From assembly GCA_902464565.1 (NCBI GenBank), contig CABQJV010000040.1, positions 1-14,278 of the forward strand: a stretch of DNA of 14,278 nucleotides, given 5' to 3'. The translations under genes were made by a program, and so were the position numbers. Under the pieces are notes generated by a model. The model was given only the letters and a program-made list of their open reading frames with translations. It was not told the origin of the DNA and made no database searches. Positions 13,801-14,278 of the stretch are shown here, piece after piece (the first letter of the stretch is position 1; every line of letters starts with the position of its first letter). This DNA comes from an uncultured Collinsella sp. (GTDB lineage Bacteria; Actinomycetota; Coriobacteriia; Coriobacteriales; Coriobacteriaceae).

Positions 13801-14261
13801 AATCCACCACACTCGAGGCGGAAGAGCTCGACCTTGCATCCAATACCGTCGTAACGGGCATTCGAATTGAATACGGTGCGGTAGCCGCCGACTTTACGAC
13901 TCGAAGCGATGCGGATTCTTGGACCCGCGATGATCTCAAAGATGAGCACGACGACCTTGACGATGCCAAAGCAATCCTTGGCACAGACGCTCGGGGCGCA
14001 GTCGTGCACATGCAGGCAACGTCGGCTTATACGCCCCAAACCGCACTCACCAACAGCGCGCGCGTCGATCTTTGCCGCAACGGCGGCGGCGATAAACTTG
14101 AGTCACATGACGAGGACCGTGTCATTCAACGCTGTACCCTACCGCAGGACCTACCGGCAACAGGATCAGTTCCCATCGCCGCTTGCATCACCGCGCTCCT
14201 GACCTCGGGTGCCGCAGCCCTATGGTTCGCTCGCCTTAGGTCGATCCCAAAGAAGCGCTAG
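10830..14261 (+). CDS. LPXTG cell-wall adhesin with thioester domain and SpaA/Cna-B repeats
   Basis: A 1143-residue surface protein. A signal peptide (1-36) ends at AFA. Next is a thioester domain: Cys70 in AYCMNQE and Gln128 in ATQLAVWMLN are placed to form the internal Cys-Gln thioester that lets such domains bond covalently to host ligands. Six SpaA/Cna-B-type domains follow, each with a first-strand Lys and a late Glu as candidate isopeptide pairs: K216/E273, K313/E369, K417/E494, K539/E603, K647/E713, K758/E806. The familiar ETKAPAGY-like motif is clear in the first, second and fifth. Residues about 841-1105 form a different, acidic, cysteine-containing domain beginning KGQVDKR, with YTIDARNDSATWVDEFTITD. 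The end is LPATG (1108-1112), a hydrophobic helix and a basic tail, the sorting signal for sortase. AAGGAG lies five bases before the ATG. The architecture resembles pilus-tip adhesins such as streptococcal Cpa. The ligand is unknown. Confidence 0.95.
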   Translation: MSNAPTHSVHSAIATGPLLLLLFLLFGCLAPGAAFAVDGYDQLGFRTISDDCGPFFIGKYEAQDTSIAYCMNQERPGPTKPGGPWLNFDQGWVWLDDEFAAIVCHGYPTTTSFGGYHLSPDRARAATQLAVWMLNGTTHVDGTYSYTTAQGKTKSGHFTADNEVVAAARWLHDSAKSGSIEAAPHRARRYLGAVSGGSKRQDMLYVLPAVSVSFQKQSANTVITSGNNTYQFTGATFDIFESASGARVGTIKMDSNGRAQATLLPNTAYYLVETKAPAGYVPRHDRIAFTTGNDDGRVAIDEQPGTINLRIVKLDAATNAGPQVGSSLAGAEFTCVSQSTPGWAQILTTDESGRGTLADVPLGTFTIYESKAPGGYLPSNDSWTYTVGADQLGDSGVVEIESRVSDIPIAFDLEISKFKDYGNSDQSGLEQPAEGVVFEVVSNSSQQVVGTLTTNIYGFASTKDQPEAWFGTGNRPAGVHGTVPYDRAGYTIREVPETVPEGFKRAGEWTVGANQISDGAELQYIVDNHALSTHLQIVKRDAQTGASVPLAGFTFQLLDSNHEPVSQTCWYPTHNVMDTFTTDATGTVTLPESLVPGTYYVRETSAKEPYLVGEEIEVNIPADMNLTPVAIASYYDHAATGNIRIVKTDAVDGSSLAGAVFEIRASGDIVRPDGSIAALDGETVATVTTDETGEARADDLPLGSGTARYEVVETQAPAGFLLDRTSHIVDLTYADQKTPVVEARLNVSDDYTKVDISKVEASGEQEVEGAQLTLYGPDKTEIDSWTSSDKPHRVEHLAPGTYSLREMMSPRTYDLAEEITFEIKDTGEVQSVAMKDAPIEIKGQVDKRQELVQPIEKGLLANGDGKNRATTQTNSDGLFSYTIDARNDSATWVDEFTITDDLECAKDGTARFISIETPVAIGDLNGLCNVWYRTTPLDSTDVDEPANATLDDGHENPWLESDEVKESLGEDCRLVDYDGWRLWKADVSTTESTTLEAEELDLASNTVVTGIRIEYGAVAADFTTRSDADSWTRDDLKDEHDDLDDAKAILGTDARGAVVHMQATSAYTPQTALTNSARVDLCRNGGGDKLESHDEDRVIQRCTLPQDLPATGSVPIAACITALLTSGAAALWFARLRSIPKKR

Positions 14262-14265
14262 CGCG

Positions 14266-14278
14266 ATGAAAAAGCGGG
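14266..14278 (+). CDS. Possible start of a further gene, cut by the window edge
   Basis: An ATG four bases after the adhesin stop opens a frame reading MKKR before the sequence ends. Such a basic N-terminus and close spacing would fit a co-transcribed gene, perhaps a sortase or a pilin, but only 13 bases are visible and the ribosome-binding site (AAAGAAG) is weak. Confidence 0.3.

Overview
The window looks like chromosomal DNA from a moderately GC-rich Gram-positive bacterium of the Actinomycetota. A gut coriobacterium, probably Collinsella or a close relative, is my best guess. This rests on the codon style, the single-gene purB and purC, a Tat-type lipoprotein, an LPXTG protein built from SpaA/Cna-B domains, and recollection of similar gene sets. 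It is an inference, not a database result.

Layout. Positions 1-1580 form an AT-richer, gene-poor accessory segment (20 of 60 G+C at 1201-1260, against 37 of 60 at 9181-9240 in purB, counted by hand). It holds one intact gene, a TraX-family membrane protein, a possible decayed gene end, and an isolated tRNA 3'-end fragment. It lies at the 3' end of tRNA-Lys(UUU). Positions 1587-10033 form a core block read entirely on the minus strand. In order of transcription it holds purB, a small TSCPD-domain protein coupled to a Tat lipoprotein, an OmpR-type response regulator with its histidine kinase, purC coupled to a two-helix membrane protein, an M29 aminopeptidase, and tRNA-Lys. Positions 10034-10457 contain no gene but are rich in repeats: hairpins with gcTTCgc centres, a 50-nt direct repeat, and partial copies of a tRNA 3' end. 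Then come tRNA-Gly(CCC), on the minus strand, and a divergent plus-strand gene (10830-14261) for a large thioester and SpaA-repeat cell-wall adhesin. Another gene may begin in the last 13 bases.

How the genes relate. purB and purC act in de novo purine synthesis; PurB catalyses the cleavage that directly follows the PurC step. The two-component pair is a self-contained operon that may read through into purC. The adhesin is a sortase substrate whose thioester domain and isopeptide-forming repeats suggest covalent attachment to a host or surface ligand.

The least explained signal is at the tRNAs. Downstream of the 3' ends of both tRNA-Lys and tRNA-Gly there are direct-repeat copies of the tRNA tail, broken at the T-loop. 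Each is embedded in GC-rich palindromes. Two further isolated T-arm plus acceptor fragments occur at 281-303 and 10387-10411. This fits attachment-site remnants of integrative elements, or a repeat family that carries tRNA tails.
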